In this document: one piece after another, positions 28,506 to 37,411 of the stretch | Layout of the letters: each line of letters starts with the position of its first letter | Numbering within the stretch: the first letter of the stretch is position 1 | Position numbers and translations under genes: made by a program | Notes under the pieces: model-generated | What the model was told of the DNA's origin: nothing | What the model saw: only the letters and a program-made list of their open reading frames with translations | Database searches by the model: none | Origin: Sphingomonas taxi | Lineage (GTDB): Bacteria; Pseudomonadota; Alphaproteobacteria; Sphingomonadales; Sphingomonadaceae | Assembly: GCF_000764535.1 (NCBI RefSeq) | Contig: NZ_CP009571.1 | Coordinates: 806,001-870,000, forward strand | Direction of reading: 5' to 3' | Length of the DNA: 64,000 nucleotides

Positions 28506-28573
28506 CGTTCACCCTGAGCCGGTCGAAGGGCGGCAGGACCCACCGTGCTTCGACAAGCTCAGCACGAACGGCG
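28506..28573. repeat. REP element (TTCGACAAGCTCAGCACGAACGG type)
   Basis: CGTTCACCCTGAGCCGGTCGAAGGG at 28506-28530 and GTGCTTCGACAAGCTCAGCACGAACGG ending at 28571 form an imperfect inverted pair. This is the well-known repeat found in many alphaproteobacteria and xanthomonads. It lies between the permease start and the end of the response-regulator gene. Confidence 0.85.
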
Positions 28574-28595
28574 TCGGGATGTATCCCGACCCGTC

Positions 28596-29030
28596 TTATC
28601 CCGCCGGCGCCTCGAACAACTGGAACCCCGACGGCAGGCGCTTGGTCTTGCGGCCGGCGCGTTTGGCTTCGATCGCCTCGATCGCGCCGATCAGGTCGCG
28701 CTGCTGGTAGGGCTTGGCGAGGCAGCCGGCCGCCAGCGGCATCGCCTCGGCCGGAAAGTTGCCGGTGACGAACAACACCGGCACACCGCCCTCGCCCGCG
28801 GCGCGCGCGACGTCGAGCCCCGATCCGTCGGCGAGATGCACGTCGACCAGCACCAGATCGACCTCCGCATCCGAGCGCAGCACGCGAACCGCATCGGCGA
28901 CCCGGTCCACCGTCGCGACGATCTGATAGCTCGCATCGGTCAGCAGGTGCTCGACGTCGAAGGCGATCAACGGTTCGTCCTCGACGACCAGCAGGCGCAC
29001 GATCTGGCGCTTCTTCCTCCCGAACAGCAT
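28596..29030 (-). CDS. receiver-only response regulator
   Basis: A 144-residue CheY-like receiver. The acidic pair is in VVEDEP, the phospho-acceptor is Asp63 in VLVDVHLADG, the switch Thr is in LFVTGN and the conserved Lys in CLAKPY. After the receiver there is only a short basic tail, so no DNA-binding or enzyme domain. The ATG at 29030 (MLFGRKKRQIVRLLVVEDEP) fits the receiver start. No histidine kinase is nearby. It is divergent from rluB. Confidence 0.9.
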   Translation of the reverse strand: MLFGRKKRQIVRLLVVEDEPLIAFDVEHLLTDASYQIVATVDRVADAVRVLRSDAEVDLVLVDVHLADGSGLDVARAAGEGGVPVLFVTGNFPAEAMPLAAGCLAKPYQQRDLIGAIEAIEAKRAGRKTKRLPSGFQLFEAPAG

Positions 29031-29146
29031 CGATGCGCTCCGCGTGGCGTCAGGGTATTCGTTACGCCTCCGCGACATAACGCACGCACGCAGCTTCGGA
29101 CGCAAATATTTTCGCAGCTTGGACGAATGCGCGTTATGGGCGGAGC

Positions 29147-30679
29147 ATGGCCCAAACCCCCGAACCCCGCACCGGCGACCGGATCGCGAAACTGCTCGCC
29201 CGCGCCGGCGTCGCGAGCCGCCGCGAAATCGAACGGATGATCGCCGACGGGCGCGTCGCGCTCGACGGCAAGCCGCTCGACACGCCCGCGACGGTGCTGC
29301 GCTCACTCGCCGGCGTCACCGTGGACGGCGAGCCGGTCGCGCCGCCCGAACCGACGCGTCTGTTCCTCTATCACAAGCCGACCGGCCTGCTCGTCACCGA
29401 GCATGACCCGGCGGGGCGGCCGACGATCTACGACCGATTGCCCGACGACCTGCCGCGGCTGGTGCCGGTCGGCCGGCTCGACCTCAATACCGAGGGGCTG
29501 CTGCTGCTGACCACCGACGGCGGCTTCAAGCGCCAGCTCGAACTGCCGGCGACCGGGGTCGAGCGCAGCTATCGCGCGCGCGCCTACGGCAATGTCACGC
29601 AGCAGCAGCTCGAGGACCTGGCCGAGGGCATCGAGATCGACGGCATCCGCTACGGCCCGATCGACGCCAATATCGAGCGGCGCACCGGCGCCAACGTCTG
29701 GATCGAGATCACGATCACCGAGGGCAAGAACCGAGAGGTGCGGCGCGTGCTCGAACATCTCGAATTGCAGGTCAGCCGGCTGATCCGCACCCGCTACGGC
29801 CCGTTCATCCTCGGCGACCTGCCGGTCGGCGGCGTCGGCGAGGTCAAGCAGCATGAGGTCGTCGCCTTCCGCCGCACGCTGAAGGGCGGCGCGCCCGACG
29901 AACCGATGATCGAGGCGCCACGCGACGGCTTCCGCACCGCACCGACCGCCAACCGGCCGGCGCGTGCCCGGCCGCGCCCCGTAGACGTGCCGGCACCGCG
30001 CGACGTGCAGGAACGGCCGGCCCAGGCGCGCACGCCCGCTACCGGCGAAGGTCGCCGCGCGCCCCGCCGCAGCGATGCGGCACCGGCCGGCGTCGCCACG
30101 CGTCCCGCTCGTCCCGGCGCGACGCCGGCGTCGTCGGCAGGCGGTCGTCAGGACACCCGTCGCGTCGCCCCCCGCGCCGAACGCACCGGTTCGGAGGAAG
30201 GCCGTCGCTTCACTCCGCGCGCCGATCGCGGCGGCGAGCGCGACGCTCCCCGTCAGGAAGGCCGCCGCTTCGTGCCGCGGGCGGATCGCGGCGACGAGCG
30301 TGATGCGGGCCGCGGCCGGTTCGGCGATGCCCGCCGCGCGGTCCGTGCCGGCGACGCCAAACCCGCTGGCGCGCGTCCGCCCCGGTCGAACACCCGCCCG
30401 CCCCGCGACGACGACCGGCCGAAAGTCCCGACCGGTGGCTCGGCGATCAAGCCGTGGGAGCAGGGCGACGATCGCAACGGCGGTCGCACCCGATCGAATG
30501 ACGGCCAGCGCTCGTCCACCGCCGGCAATCGTCCGGCGCGCGCGGGCGCCCGCCCGCCGCGCGGCGATGCGCCCCGCAGCGGAGGTCCCGCCGGCGGTCG
30601 CGGCTCGCCGCGTCCCAAAACCCCCGGCGGCGCCCCCCGCGGGACGCCGCGCGGCGCGCCAAAGGGCGGCCGTCGATGA
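29147..30679 (+). CDS. rluB: 23S rRNA pseudouridine synthase RluB-like with long basic disordered tail
   Basis: RsuA/RluB-family pseudouridine synthase. Residues 1-65 are an S4 RNA-binding domain (RIAKLLARAGVASRREIERMI); the catalytic Asp is in VGRLDLNTEGLLLLT; the core ends near residue 250. The remaining 260 residues are an Arg/Pro/Gly/Asp-rich, low-complexity tail with a repeated unit EGRRF(T/V)PRADRG at about residues 351 and 371. Such tails occur on RluB in several alphaproteobacteria and may bind rRNA; this one makes the protein roughly twice the usual size. Its end overlaps rsmD by ATGA. Confidence 0.92.
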   Translation: MAQTPEPRTGDRIAKLLARAGVASRREIERMIADGRVALDGKPLDTPATVLRSLAGVTVDGEPVAPPEPTRLFLYHKPTGLLVTEHDPAGRPTIYDRLPDDLPRLVPVGRLDLNTEGLLLLTTDGGFKRQLELPATGVERSYRARAYGNVTQQQLEDLAEGIEIDGIRYGPIDANIERRTGANVWIEITITEGKNREVRRVLEHLELQVSRLIRTRYGPFILGDLPVGGVGEVKQHEVVAFRRTLKGGAPDEPMIEAPRDGFRTAPTANRPARARPRPVDVPAPRDVQERPAQARTPATGEGRRAPRRSDAAPAGVATRPARPGATPASSAGGRQDTRRVAPRAERTGSEEGRRFTPRADRGGERDAPRQEGRRFVPRADRGDERDAGRGRFGDARRAVRAGDAKPAGARPPRSNTRPPRDDDRPKVPTGGSAIKPWEQGDDRNGGRTRSNDGQRSSTAGNRPARAGARPPRGDAPRSGGPAGGRGSPRPKTPGGAPRGTPRGAPKGGRR

Positions 30680-31212
30680 GGGTGATCGCCGGCCAATGGC
30701 GTGGCCGCCCGCTCGTCGCACCCAAGGGCGACGCCACCCGCCCCACCGCCGACCGTACGCGCGAGGCGCTGTTCTCGATGCTGACCAGCCGGCTCGGCAG
30801 TTTCGAGGGGCTCGCCGTCGCCGACCTCTTCGCCGGCTCGGGCGCGCTCGGCATCGAAGCGCTGTCGCGCGGTGCCGCCTCGTGCCTGTTCGTCGAACAG
30901 GACGGCGCGGCGCTCGACGCACTCAAGGGCAATCTCGCCAAGCTCGGCACCCGCGCCGACGTGCGTGCCGGCTCGGTGATGGGGCTCGGTCCCGCACCGG
31001 CGGCGCTCGATCTCATCATGATGGACCCGCCTTACGGCACCGGCGCCGGCCTCGTCGCGCTCGACAAGCTGGCGCGGCTCGGCTGGGTCTCGCCGGCGAC
31101 CTGGGTCAGCATCGAGACCGCCAAGGTGGAGGAGATCGCCCCGCCCGGCTTCACCGTCGATGCGACCCGCGTCCATGGCAAGGCACGGCTGACGCTGCTG
31201 CGGCAGGCGTAG
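30676..31212 (+). CDS. rsmD: 16S rRNA (guanine-966-N2) methyltransferase
   Basis: SAM-dependent methyltransferase that modifies G966 of 16S rRNA. The 178-residue protein begins MRVIAGQWRGRPL, has the SAM loop DLFAGSGALGIEALSRGA and the catalytic MDPPYGTG (DPPY). Coupled to rluB by ATGA, an rRNA-modification pair. Confidence 0.95.
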   Translation: MRVIAGQWRGRPLVAPKGDATRPTADRTREALFSMLTSRLGSFEGLAVADLFAGSGALGIEALSRGAASCLFVEQDGAALDALKGNLAKLGTRADVRAGSVMGLGPAPAALDLIMMDPPYGTGAGLVALDKLARLGWVSPATWVSIETAKVEEIAPPGFTVDATRVHGKARLTLLRQA

Positions 31213-31217
31213 CGCCG

Positions 31218-32498
31218 TTACGCCGCGGGCCGTCCCCGCAGCAACGCCAGCCCGCCCAGGCTGAGCAGCCCCGCGCCGACCAGATACAGGCCGATCCACC
31301 CCAGACCGCGATGCGCCAGCGCCTCCGCGGCGATCGGTGCGACCGCGCCGCCGAGGATGCCGCCGAGGTTGAAGGTCATCGACACGCCGGTATAGCGCAC
31401 CCCCGCCGGAAACAGGCTCGGCAGCCACCCGCCGAGCGGCCCGTAGGCGAAGCCCATCACGAACAAGGCGAAGGCGAGCCAGAGGAAGACGACGAAGAGC
31501 GAGCCCGCGCCGAGCATCGGCCCCATCGCGAGGCCCGCGGCCATGCAGCCGAGAAACCCGATCACCAGCATCCGTCGCGCACCGGTGCGATCGGCGGTGA
31601 CGCTGGCGACGATCACCCCGGCGGCGAGGAACAGGATCGCCACCAGTTCGACCGCCAGCATCGCCTCGCGTCCGTATCCCAGCGTCTTGGTCCCGTAGCC
31701 GAGCGTAAAGGCGGTCGCGAGATAGAAGAGCGCGAAACAGGCGATCACCCCGCCCGTCCCCGCCAGCACCGCGCGGCCATGGTCCAGCATCAGCGTCGCG
31801 ATCGGCACCTTGGGCAGCGCCTCCGCCTGCTCCGCCTCGACGAACGCGGGCGTCTCGGTGAGCTTCAGCCGCACCCATAGCCCGAGCACGACCAGCACCG
31901 CGCTGACCAGGAACGGCAGCCGCCAGCCCCACGCCCGGAACTGCGCCTCGTCGAGCGCCAGCCCGAGGATGAGGAACAGTCCGTTCGCCATCAGGAAGCC
32001 GACCGGCGCACCCAGCGGCGGGAACATCCCCCAGGTGTTGCGGCGGTGCGGCGGTGCGTTCTCGACCGCGAGCAGCGCCGCCCCGCCCCATTCGCCGCCG
32101 AGCCCGAACCCCTGTCCCAGCCGCAGCAGGCACAGCAGCAACGGCGCGACCCAGCCGACCTGATCGTAGGTCGGCAGGAAGGCGATCGCGACGGTCGACC
32201 CGCCCATCAACATCAGGCTGGCGACGAGGGTCGACTTGCGCCCGACGCGGTCGCCGAAATGACCGAACACGATCGCGCCCACCGGCCGCGCAATGAACGC
32301 GAGGCCGAAGCTGGCGAAGCTCAGCATCTGCTGCGCGGTCTTGCTCTCGGCAGGGAAGAACAATTCGCCGAACACCAAAGCGGCGGCGGTGGCGTAGATG
32401 TAGAAATCGTAGAACTCGACCGCGGTGCCGACCAGGCTGGCGGTCAGGATGCGTCGGGCGGAGGCGGGCGCGGGCGGCGTGGCGGACGGCGAAGGCAT
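31218..32498 (-). CDS. MFS transporter, metabolite:H+ symporter (MHS) type
   Basis: A 426-residue twelve-helix transporter. The start LVGTAVEFYDFYIYATAAAL, the loop GHFGDRVGRKSTL and GQGFGLGGEWGGAALLAVENAP are hallmarks of the MHS family (ShiA, ProP, citrate and alpha-ketoglutarate permeases). The substrate is not readable; a carboxylate or osmolyte is likely. It converges on rsmD with five bases between the stops. Confidence 0.88.
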   Translation of the reverse strand: MPSPSATPPAPASARRILTASLVGTAVEFYDFYIYATAAALVFGELFFPAESKTAQQMLSFASFGLAFIARPVGAIVFGHFGDRVGRKSTLVASLMLMGGSTVAIAFLPTYDQVGWVAPLLLCLLRLGQGFGLGGEWGGAALLAVENAPPHRRNTWGMFPPLGAPVGFLMANGLFLILGLALDEAQFRAWGWRLPFLVSAVLVVLGLWVRLKLTETPAFVEAEQAEALPKVPIATLMLDHGRAVLAGTGGVIACFALFYLATAFTLGYGTKTLGYGREAMLAVELVAILFLAAGVIVASVTADRTGARRMLVIGFLGCMAAGLAMGPMLGAGSLFVVFLWLAFALFVMGFAYGPLGGWLPSLFPAGVRYTGVSMTFNLGGILGGAVAPIAAEALAHRGLGWIGLYLVGAGLLSLGGLALLRGRPAA

Positions 32499-32746
32499 GC
32501 GGTCATTCTAATCGCGAAAAAATCGTCGCGGGCAACAGTTGTGAAATCCGTTCGCAACAATCCACGCCTAGACAGAGAACGTCGCTGCTCCTCTCCCCCT
32601 GTGGGTAGCGACGTGTCGGTCGCCTCCCCTGTCGGCCGACCCTCCCTGAACTACGGGGCGGTCGCTTTGCGGCTGCCCCGATTTTTCATGGACTTGACCG
32701 CTCGTCGCGACGCGACGGCGATCGCCGCGCCGCCGAGCGAAAAGCC
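32499..32746. other. 248-bp intergenic region
   Basis: Lies between the minus-strand transporter start and the end of the minus-strand UrcA gene. The first 70 bases after the transporter start are AT-rich (GAAAAAATCGTCGC near 32516) and likely hold its promoter. Short repeats GTCGGTCGCC and GTCGGCCGACC and a GGGGC...GCCCC hairpin followed by T5 (about 32656-32686) are visible, but no plus-strand gene ends there, so that hairpin's role is unclear. No coding frame seen. Confidence 0.4.
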
Positions 32747-33085
32747 TTATTCCGAACGATCGGCGTCGTGCAGACCGGCGAGTCGCACGTCGCCCGCCCG
32801 TGCCGCGAGCTGGCGCGTGCCGTCGTCGCGCATCTCCCTGACGCAGCGCAGCGCATCGAGCCGCATCTCCAGCGTCGCTCCATTGGGGATGCACGCCGCG
32901 CGCGCCGCGCGGACGATGCGGCCTTCCAGCGACCGCCGGCCCGATTCGCTGTGCAGGTCGAGCCCCTTGGCCGACACCTTGACCTGCACCGGCTCCCGCT
33001 CCGCAGCGATGGCGGCGCCCGGAACCGCGGCGAACAGGCACGACAAGGCGACCGCCGCGATGGCGGCGTGATGCGACGTCTTCAT
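32747..33085 (-). CDS. UrcA family exported protein
   Basis: A 112-residue protein with a signal peptide (MKTSHHAAIAAVALSCLFAAVPGAAIAA), then VKVSAKGLDLHSESGRRSLEGRIVRAARAACIP, the characteristic UrcA block in which the VSY/F-x-DL strand is followed by a helix and a Cys (AACI), with the partner Cys in RCVREM. UrcA proteins are small periplasmic proteins of alphaproteobacteria with unknown function. Monocistronic and divergent from uvrD. Confidence 0.85.
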   Translation of the reverse strand: MKTSHHAAIAAVALSCLFAAVPGAAIAAEREPVQVKVSAKGLDLHSESGRRSLEGRIVRAARAACIPNGATLEMRLDALRCVREMRDDGTRQLAARAGDVRLAGLHDADRSE

Positions 33086-33237
33086 GATGACACTCCTGCA
33101 AATCGGACTCGCCGCGGCGGGCCGGCTCGATCCCCGCGCGCCTCCCGGGCGCCGGCTGGACGAAGCCGACCATTCCGCCGGCGGGGTCGCCCTAGCAGTC
33201 GGTCGTTACGCATGCGTTACATGCCGGTGTCGCCTTG

Positions 33238-35586
33238 ATGACGACCGGTCGCCGATCGGACTTGCCCGCTCGCGCGCCGTTCCCTACCTGTTCGCCGGTG
33301 ACCGATCTCAGCGCCCCCGCCAACGCCTTGCAGGACCCGCCCTATCTCAAGGGGCTCAACCCGCCGCAGCGCGACGCGGTCCTGACCACCGAAGGCCCGG
33401 TGCTGATGCTCGCCGGCGCCGGCACCGGCAAGACCGCCGCGCTCACCGCCCGGCTCGCGCACCTGCTGTGGACGCGCAAGGCGTGGCCGTCCGAGATCCT
33501 CAGCGTCACCTTCACCAACAAGGCGGCACGCGAGATGCGCGAGCGCGTCGGCCGGCTCGTCGGCGACGCGGTCGAGGGCATGCCGTGGCTCGGCACCTTC
33601 CACGCGATCGGCGCCAAGATGCTGCGCCGCCACGCCGAACTGGTCGGGCTGCAGAGCAATTTCAGCATCCTCGACACCGACGACCAGCTCCGGCTGCTGA
33701 AACAGCTCATCCTCGCCGCCGATCTCGACGAGAAGCGTTTCCCCGCGCGCAGTCTCGCCGGGCTGATCGACGACTGGAAGAACAAGGGGCTGGTTCCCGC
33801 CGATATCGATGCCGGCGAAAGCGAACGCTATGCCAACGGCCGCGGCGGCGAACTCTACGCGCAATATCAGGAGCGGTTGAAGGCCCTCAACGCCTGCGAT
33901 TTCGGCGATTTGCTGCTGCACATGCTGACCGTGCTCAAGACCTATCCCGAGGTGCTGAAAATGTACCAGGAGCGGTTCAAATACATCATGGTCGACGAAT
34001 ATCAGGACACCAACGTCGTCCAGTATCTCTGGCTGCGACTGCTCGCGCAGGCGCGCAAGAACATCGCCTGCGTCGGCGACGACGACCAGTCGATCTATTC
34101 GTGGCGCGGCGCGCAGGTCGAGAACATCCTCAAGTTCGAGAAGGACTTTCCGGGTGCGAAGGTGATCCGGCTCGAACAGAATTACCGCTCGACGCCGCAT
34201 ATCCTCGGCGCCGCCTCGGGCGTCATCGCCAACAACGGCGGCCGGCTCGGCAAGACTTTGTGGACCGAACTCGACGCGGGCGAGAAGGTGCGCGTGCTCG
34301 GCGTCTGGGACGGCCCCGAGGAGGCGCGCCGCGTCGGCGAGGAGATCGAGGCGGCACAGCGCAGCGGCAAGAGCCTCGACGAGGTGGCCATCCTTGTCCG
34401 CGCGCAGCATCAAACGCGCGAATTCGAGGACCGCTTCATCGCGATCGGCATGCCCTATCGCATCATCGGCGGCTTCCGCTTCTACGAACGCGCCGAGATT
34501 CGCGACGCGCTCGCTTATCTGCGCATCGTCAACCAGCCGTCCGACGACCTCGCCTTCGAACGGATCGTCAACGTCCCCAAGCGCGGGCTCGGCGACAAGG
34601 CGCTCGCCAAGATCCACCAGCTCGCTCGGATCGAGGGCATACCGCTGACCATCGCCGCGGCGCGCATCCTCGACACCGACGAACTGACCCCGCAGGCGCG
34701 CCGCGCGCTCGGCAACCTGGTCGGCGACATCGCCCGCTGGCGCGACATGGCGCGCGACCTGCCGCATGCCGAGCTCGCCCGCCAGTTGCTCGACGAGAGC
34801 GGCTATACCGCCATGTGGCAGGCGGAGAAATCGGTCGACGCCGCCGGCCGGCTCGAGAACCTGTCCGAACTCGTCCGCGCGATGGAGGAATATGAATCGC
34901 TCGGCGCGTTCCTCGAACACGTCAGCCTCGTCATGGACAAGGAGGGCGGCGTCCAGGACCCGCAGGTGACGATCATGACGATCCACGCCGCCAAGGGCCT
35001 GGAATACGACACCGTCTTCCTCGTCGGCTGGGAGGAGGGGCTGTTCCCGTCGCAGCGCTCGCTCGACGAGGGCGGCACCAAGAGCCTCGAGGAGGAACGC
35101 CGCCTCGCCTATGTGGCGATCACCCGCGCGCGGCGGCGCGCGACGATCCTCCACGCCGCCAACCGCCGCATTTACGGCCAGTGGACGTCGAGCATTCCGA
35201 GTCGCTTCGTCGGCGAACTGCCCCCCGAACATACCGATGCCGAGACGACGATGTCGGGCGGGGAGAGCCTGTGGCGCGCGAACTGGAGCGAACGCGCCGA
35301 CCCCTTCGCCGACGTCGGCCGCGGTACCGGCCGCGGACCCGGCTGGCAGCGCGCGGCGGGCAGTGGCTCGGGCTTCTCGACCGCGCCGACGCGCGTCGTC
35401 GAAAGCCGGTCGAGCGCGGTCAGCATCGGCAACAAGGGGCGCAGCGACCTTTCGGTCGGCCTGCGCGTCTTCCACCAAAAGTTCGGCTATGGCGCGATCG
35501 CCGAGATTGAAGGCAACAAGCTCGAGATCGACTTCGAGGCGGCGGGCCGCAAGCGCGTGATGGACAGTTTCGTCACGATCGGGTGA
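33238..35586 (+). CDS. uvrD: UvrD/PcrA-type ATP-dependent DNA helicase
   Basis: Superfamily 1A 3'-5' DNA helicase for nucleotide-excision and mismatch repair. Motifs in order: Q motif LNPPQRDAV, Walker A AGAGTGKT, Ia TFTNKAAREM, Walker B VDEYQDTN, III GDDDQSIYSWRGA, IV LEQNYRST, V TIHAAKGLEYDTVFL, VI VAITRARRR. The C-terminus (VGLRVFHQKFGYGAIAEIEG) is the Tudor-like RNA-polymerase-binding domain of PcrA/UvrD. Length (782) is normal. The start is uncertain: ATG 33238, adjacent TTG 33235, or GTG 33298 (VTDLSAPANALQD), which would remove a poorly conserved leader. No clear SD decides. Confidence 0.95.
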   Translation: MTTGRRSDLPARAPFPTCSPVTDLSAPANALQDPPYLKGLNPPQRDAVLTTEGPVLMLAGAGTGKTAALTARLAHLLWTRKAWPSEILSVTFTNKAAREMRERVGRLVGDAVEGMPWLGTFHAIGAKMLRRHAELVGLQSNFSILDTDDQLRLLKQLILAADLDEKRFPARSLAGLIDDWKNKGLVPADIDAGESERYANGRGGELYAQYQERLKALNACDFGDLLLHMLTVLKTYPEVLKMYQERFKYIMVDEYQDTNVVQYLWLRLLAQARKNIACVGDDDQSIYSWRGAQVENILKFEKDFPGAKVIRLEQNYRSTPHILGAASGVIANNGGRLGKTLWTELDAGEKVRVLGVWDGPEEARRVGEEIEAAQRSGKSLDEVAILVRAQHQTREFEDRFIAIGMPYRIIGGFRFYERAEIRDALAYLRIVNQPSDDLAFERIVNVPKRGLGDKALAKIHQLARIEGIPLTIAAARILDTDELTPQARRALGNLVGDIARWRDMARDLPHAELARQLLDESGYTAMWQAEKSVDAAGRLENLSELVRAMEEYESLGAFLEHVSLVMDKEGGVQDPQVTIMTIHAAKGLEYDTVFLVGWEEGLFPSQRSLDEGGTKSLEEERRLAYVAITRARRRATILHAANRRIYGQWTSSIPSRFVGELPPEHTDAETTMSGGESLWRANWSERADPFADVGRGTGRGPGWQRAAGSGSGFSTAPTRVVESRSSAVSIGNKGRSDLSVGLRVFHQKFGYGAIAEIEGNKLEIDFEAAGRKRVMDSFVTIG

Positions 35587-35669
35587 GGGTCGTTCAGGAA
35601 CCGCCAAGGTCGGATCGGATTATGCTCGTTGCGGACCCGACTTCACGGGTCCCTTAAAGGATCATCCCG

Positions 35670-36209
35670 ATGTTCAGGTCCCTTCTGCTGTCCGCCGCGG
35701 TCTGCGCGAGCCTCGCCGCGACCGCCCCGGCGATCGCCCAGTCCGCCGCCGACGATGCCCGCTTCGCCGCCGCGCAACAGCGGTTCGATGCCGAGATGGC
35801 GCGCTACCGTTCCGAATTCGACCGCTATCGTGCGCTGCGCGGCACGCCGGGCCCGGGCGGCTATCGCCAGGCGCCGGTGCCGGGCGGCTATGACGACCAG
35901 CGCTACGACGATCGCGACGACGACCGGTACGAAAACGGCTACGATCCCGCCCGCTACTATCGTCCCGGCGCGCAAGAGCGCGTGCTGAGCCCCAACGACC
36001 GCGTCTATGCGGGCAATGACGGCCGCTATTATTGCAAGCGCAGCGACGGCACGACCGGCCTCATCGCTGGCGGTGCGGCGGGTGGCATCCTCGGCAACGT
36101 CATCGACGGCGGCCATAGCCGGATCGTCGGCACGTTGCTGGGCGGCGCGGTCGGCGCGCTCGCCGGCAAGGCGATCGACCAGAATCAGGCGCAGGTGCGC
36201 TGCCGCTGA
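35670..36209 (+). CDS. exported glycine-zipper 2TM domain protein
   Basis: A 179-residue envelope protein: signal peptide (MFRSLLLSAAVCASLAATAPAIAQ), a coil (residues 25-58), a Tyr/Asp/Arg-rich low-complexity linker (residues 65-105), then YYCKRSDGTTGLIAGGAAGGILGN...GTLLGGAVGALAGKAID, a glycine-zipper 2TM pattern as in the RcsF/SlyB-like and Rickettsia 17-kDa families. It likely associates with the outer or inner membrane. It has a Cys in YYCKR but no lipobox. Confidence 0.85.
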   Translation: MFRSLLLSAAVCASLAATAPAIAQSAADDARFAAAQQRFDAEMARYRSEFDRYRALRGTPGPGGYRQAPVPGGYDDQRYDDRDDDRYENGYDPARYYRPGAQERVLSPNDRVYAGNDGRYYCKRSDGTTGLIAGGAAGGILGNVIDGGHSRIVGTLLGGAVGALAGKAIDQNQAQVRCR

Positions 36210-36228
36210 GCGAGCGGCGGTCGAACGG

Positions 36229-36579
36229 TCAGGCCCGTTCGACCGCCATCAGCGTCACGCCGGCATATTTCTCGGCTTCGGGCTCGAACAGGCTGCTCGG
36301 CGCGAACGCCTTGTCGGTCAGCGTCGGCTCGCCGAGCCCGTCCATCTTGAACGTGCCGACCTTCTCCTCGCGCGGCGGCTTGCCGTCGCGCTCCACCGTC
36401 ACCGCGTCGACGTAGATCTCGCCATGGCGGGTGTAGAGAATATGCGGCGCGATCGTCACCGTCCCCTTGTTGTAGGTGGCGGTCACGGTCAGCAGGCGCA
36501 CGATCGCTTCGAACATCGTCGGCACCGGTCCCGTCGGTGCGGCAGTCGCGGCTTCGGTCTGGGTCATCGGCGGCACCAT
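36229..36579 (-). CDS. hypothetical protein
   Basis: A 116-residue soluble protein (MVPPMTQTEAATAAPTG...). The middle (TVTATYNKGTVTIAPHILYTRHGEIYVDAVTVERDGKPP) is a beta-strand pattern reminiscent of small WYL-like or ligand-binding folds, as seen in conserved sphingomonad proteins, but I cannot name a family. The second ATG at 36567 (MTQTEA) is an equally likely start; no strong SD precedes either. It converges on the 2TM gene. Confidence 0.65.
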   Translation of the reverse strand: MVPPMTQTEAATAAPTGPVPTMFEAIVRLLTVTATYNKGTVTIAPHILYTRHGEIYVDAVTVERDGKPPREEKVGTFKMDGLGEPTLTDKAFAPSSLFEPEAEKYAGVTLMAVERA

Positions 36580-36666
36580 AAACGTTCGTGTTGCGTCGCA
36601 GCAAGAACGCTTTGCCGTTAACGATGTTTCACGGCCGGCGGATCGCCCCGCCGGCCGCCGTCCGCC

Positions 36667-36990
36667 TTAGCGATAGACGGTGAAACAGCGGCGCTGCGGC
36701 CCATAATAGCCACGATGCACTCGGCAGACGACGCGGCCGCGACCATAACCGCGGCCATAGCCCCGCCCGTAACCGCCGCCATAACCCCGGCCATAGCCAT
36801 AACCGCGACCACGATCGTAGCCGCGCCCGTGGAATCGCGGACCATCGCGCCAGTGCCGGTCGTAGCCGCGATGATCGTACCCGCGGTGATAGCCGCGATC
36901 GTAGCCGTAGCGCTGCGCCTCGGCGGGCGCGGCGGTCATCAAGGTGCCGGCAGCGAGCGCCGCGGCGCTGAACAAAGCAATGAGCTTCAT
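36667..36990 (-). CDS. exported Gly/Tyr/Arg-rich protein
   Basis: A 107-residue protein with a signal peptide (MKLIALFSAAALAAGTLMTAAPAEA) and a mature part of GY and RG repeats (RGYDRGRGYGYGRGYGG and onward) ending with two cysteines (VVCRVHRGYYGPQRRCFTVYR), which could form a disulfide. AGGAG sits properly before the ATG at 36990. Similar small RGY-rich exported proteins are frequent in sphingomonads; the function is unknown. Confidence 0.78.
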   Translation of the reverse strand: MKLIALFSAAALAAGTLMTAAPAEAQRYGYDRGYHRGYDHRGYDRHWRDGPRFHGRGYDRGRGYGYGRGYGGGYGRGYGRGYGRGRVVCRVHRGYYGPQRRCFTVYR

Positions 36991-37105
36991 GGGGTTACTC
37001 CTCACACGCCCGACATCGGGCATGTCCGCACCATGGCGCGGGCGCCATGCATGCGATCTGAACCCGCGGTTGTGAAAATGTCAGGATCGCTGCCCCGCCA
37101 CCCCG

Positions 37106-37411
37106 TCAGGGCAGGCGCACCGTCAACCCGTCGAGCGCCGCGGTCAGCCGCACCTGGCAGGCGAGGCGACTCGTCCGCGACGCGGCGGGGACCAGATCGA
37201 GCAGATCCTCCTCCTCCTCCCGCGCCGCCGGCATGCGGGCAAAATCCTCCGCGGCGATGACGACGTGGCAGGTTGCGCAGGCCATGTCGCCGTTGCACGT
37301 CCCTTCGAGCGGATGGCCATCCGCCTGCGCGAGATCGAGCAATCGGGTGCCCTCGGTGCCCTCCGCCTGTCGGCTGCGGCCATCCGGATCGACGAACACC
37401 ACGCGAATCAT
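37106..37411 (-). CDS. 2Fe-2S ferredoxin
   Basis: A 101-residue adrenodoxin-type ferredoxin. The cluster ligands are in CNGDMACATCHV, with the fourth Cys in LACQVRL, the C-x5-C-x2-C...C spacing of ISC-type/adrenodoxin ferredoxins. Its ATG overlaps the stop of the cysteine desulfurase gene (ATGA), so it is the third gene of an Fe-S cluster unit, where it could supply electrons for cluster assembly. Confidence 0.9.
   Translation of the reverse strand: MIRVVFVDPDGRSRQAEGTEGTRLLDLAQADGHPLEGTCNGDMACATCHVVIAAEDFARMPAAREEEEDLLDLVPAASRTSRLACQVRLTAALDGLTVRLP

Noticed and set aside
29303-30922. 539-codon open frame opposite rluB
   Set aside because: Shadow of the low-complexity rluB tail; no supporting start signal or motif.
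32656-32686. Hairpin with T-run as a terminator
   Set aside because: It would act on plus-strand transcription, but no plus-strand gene ends there.
33210-33225. LexA/SOS box before uvrD
   Set aside because: The ACGCATGCGT palindrome near 33210 does not match the alphaproteobacterial GTTC-N7-GTTC site.
33217-35607. 796-codon open frame on the minus strand
   Set aside because: Exact antisense of uvrD, with shadow composition; uvrD shows all helicase motifs in order.
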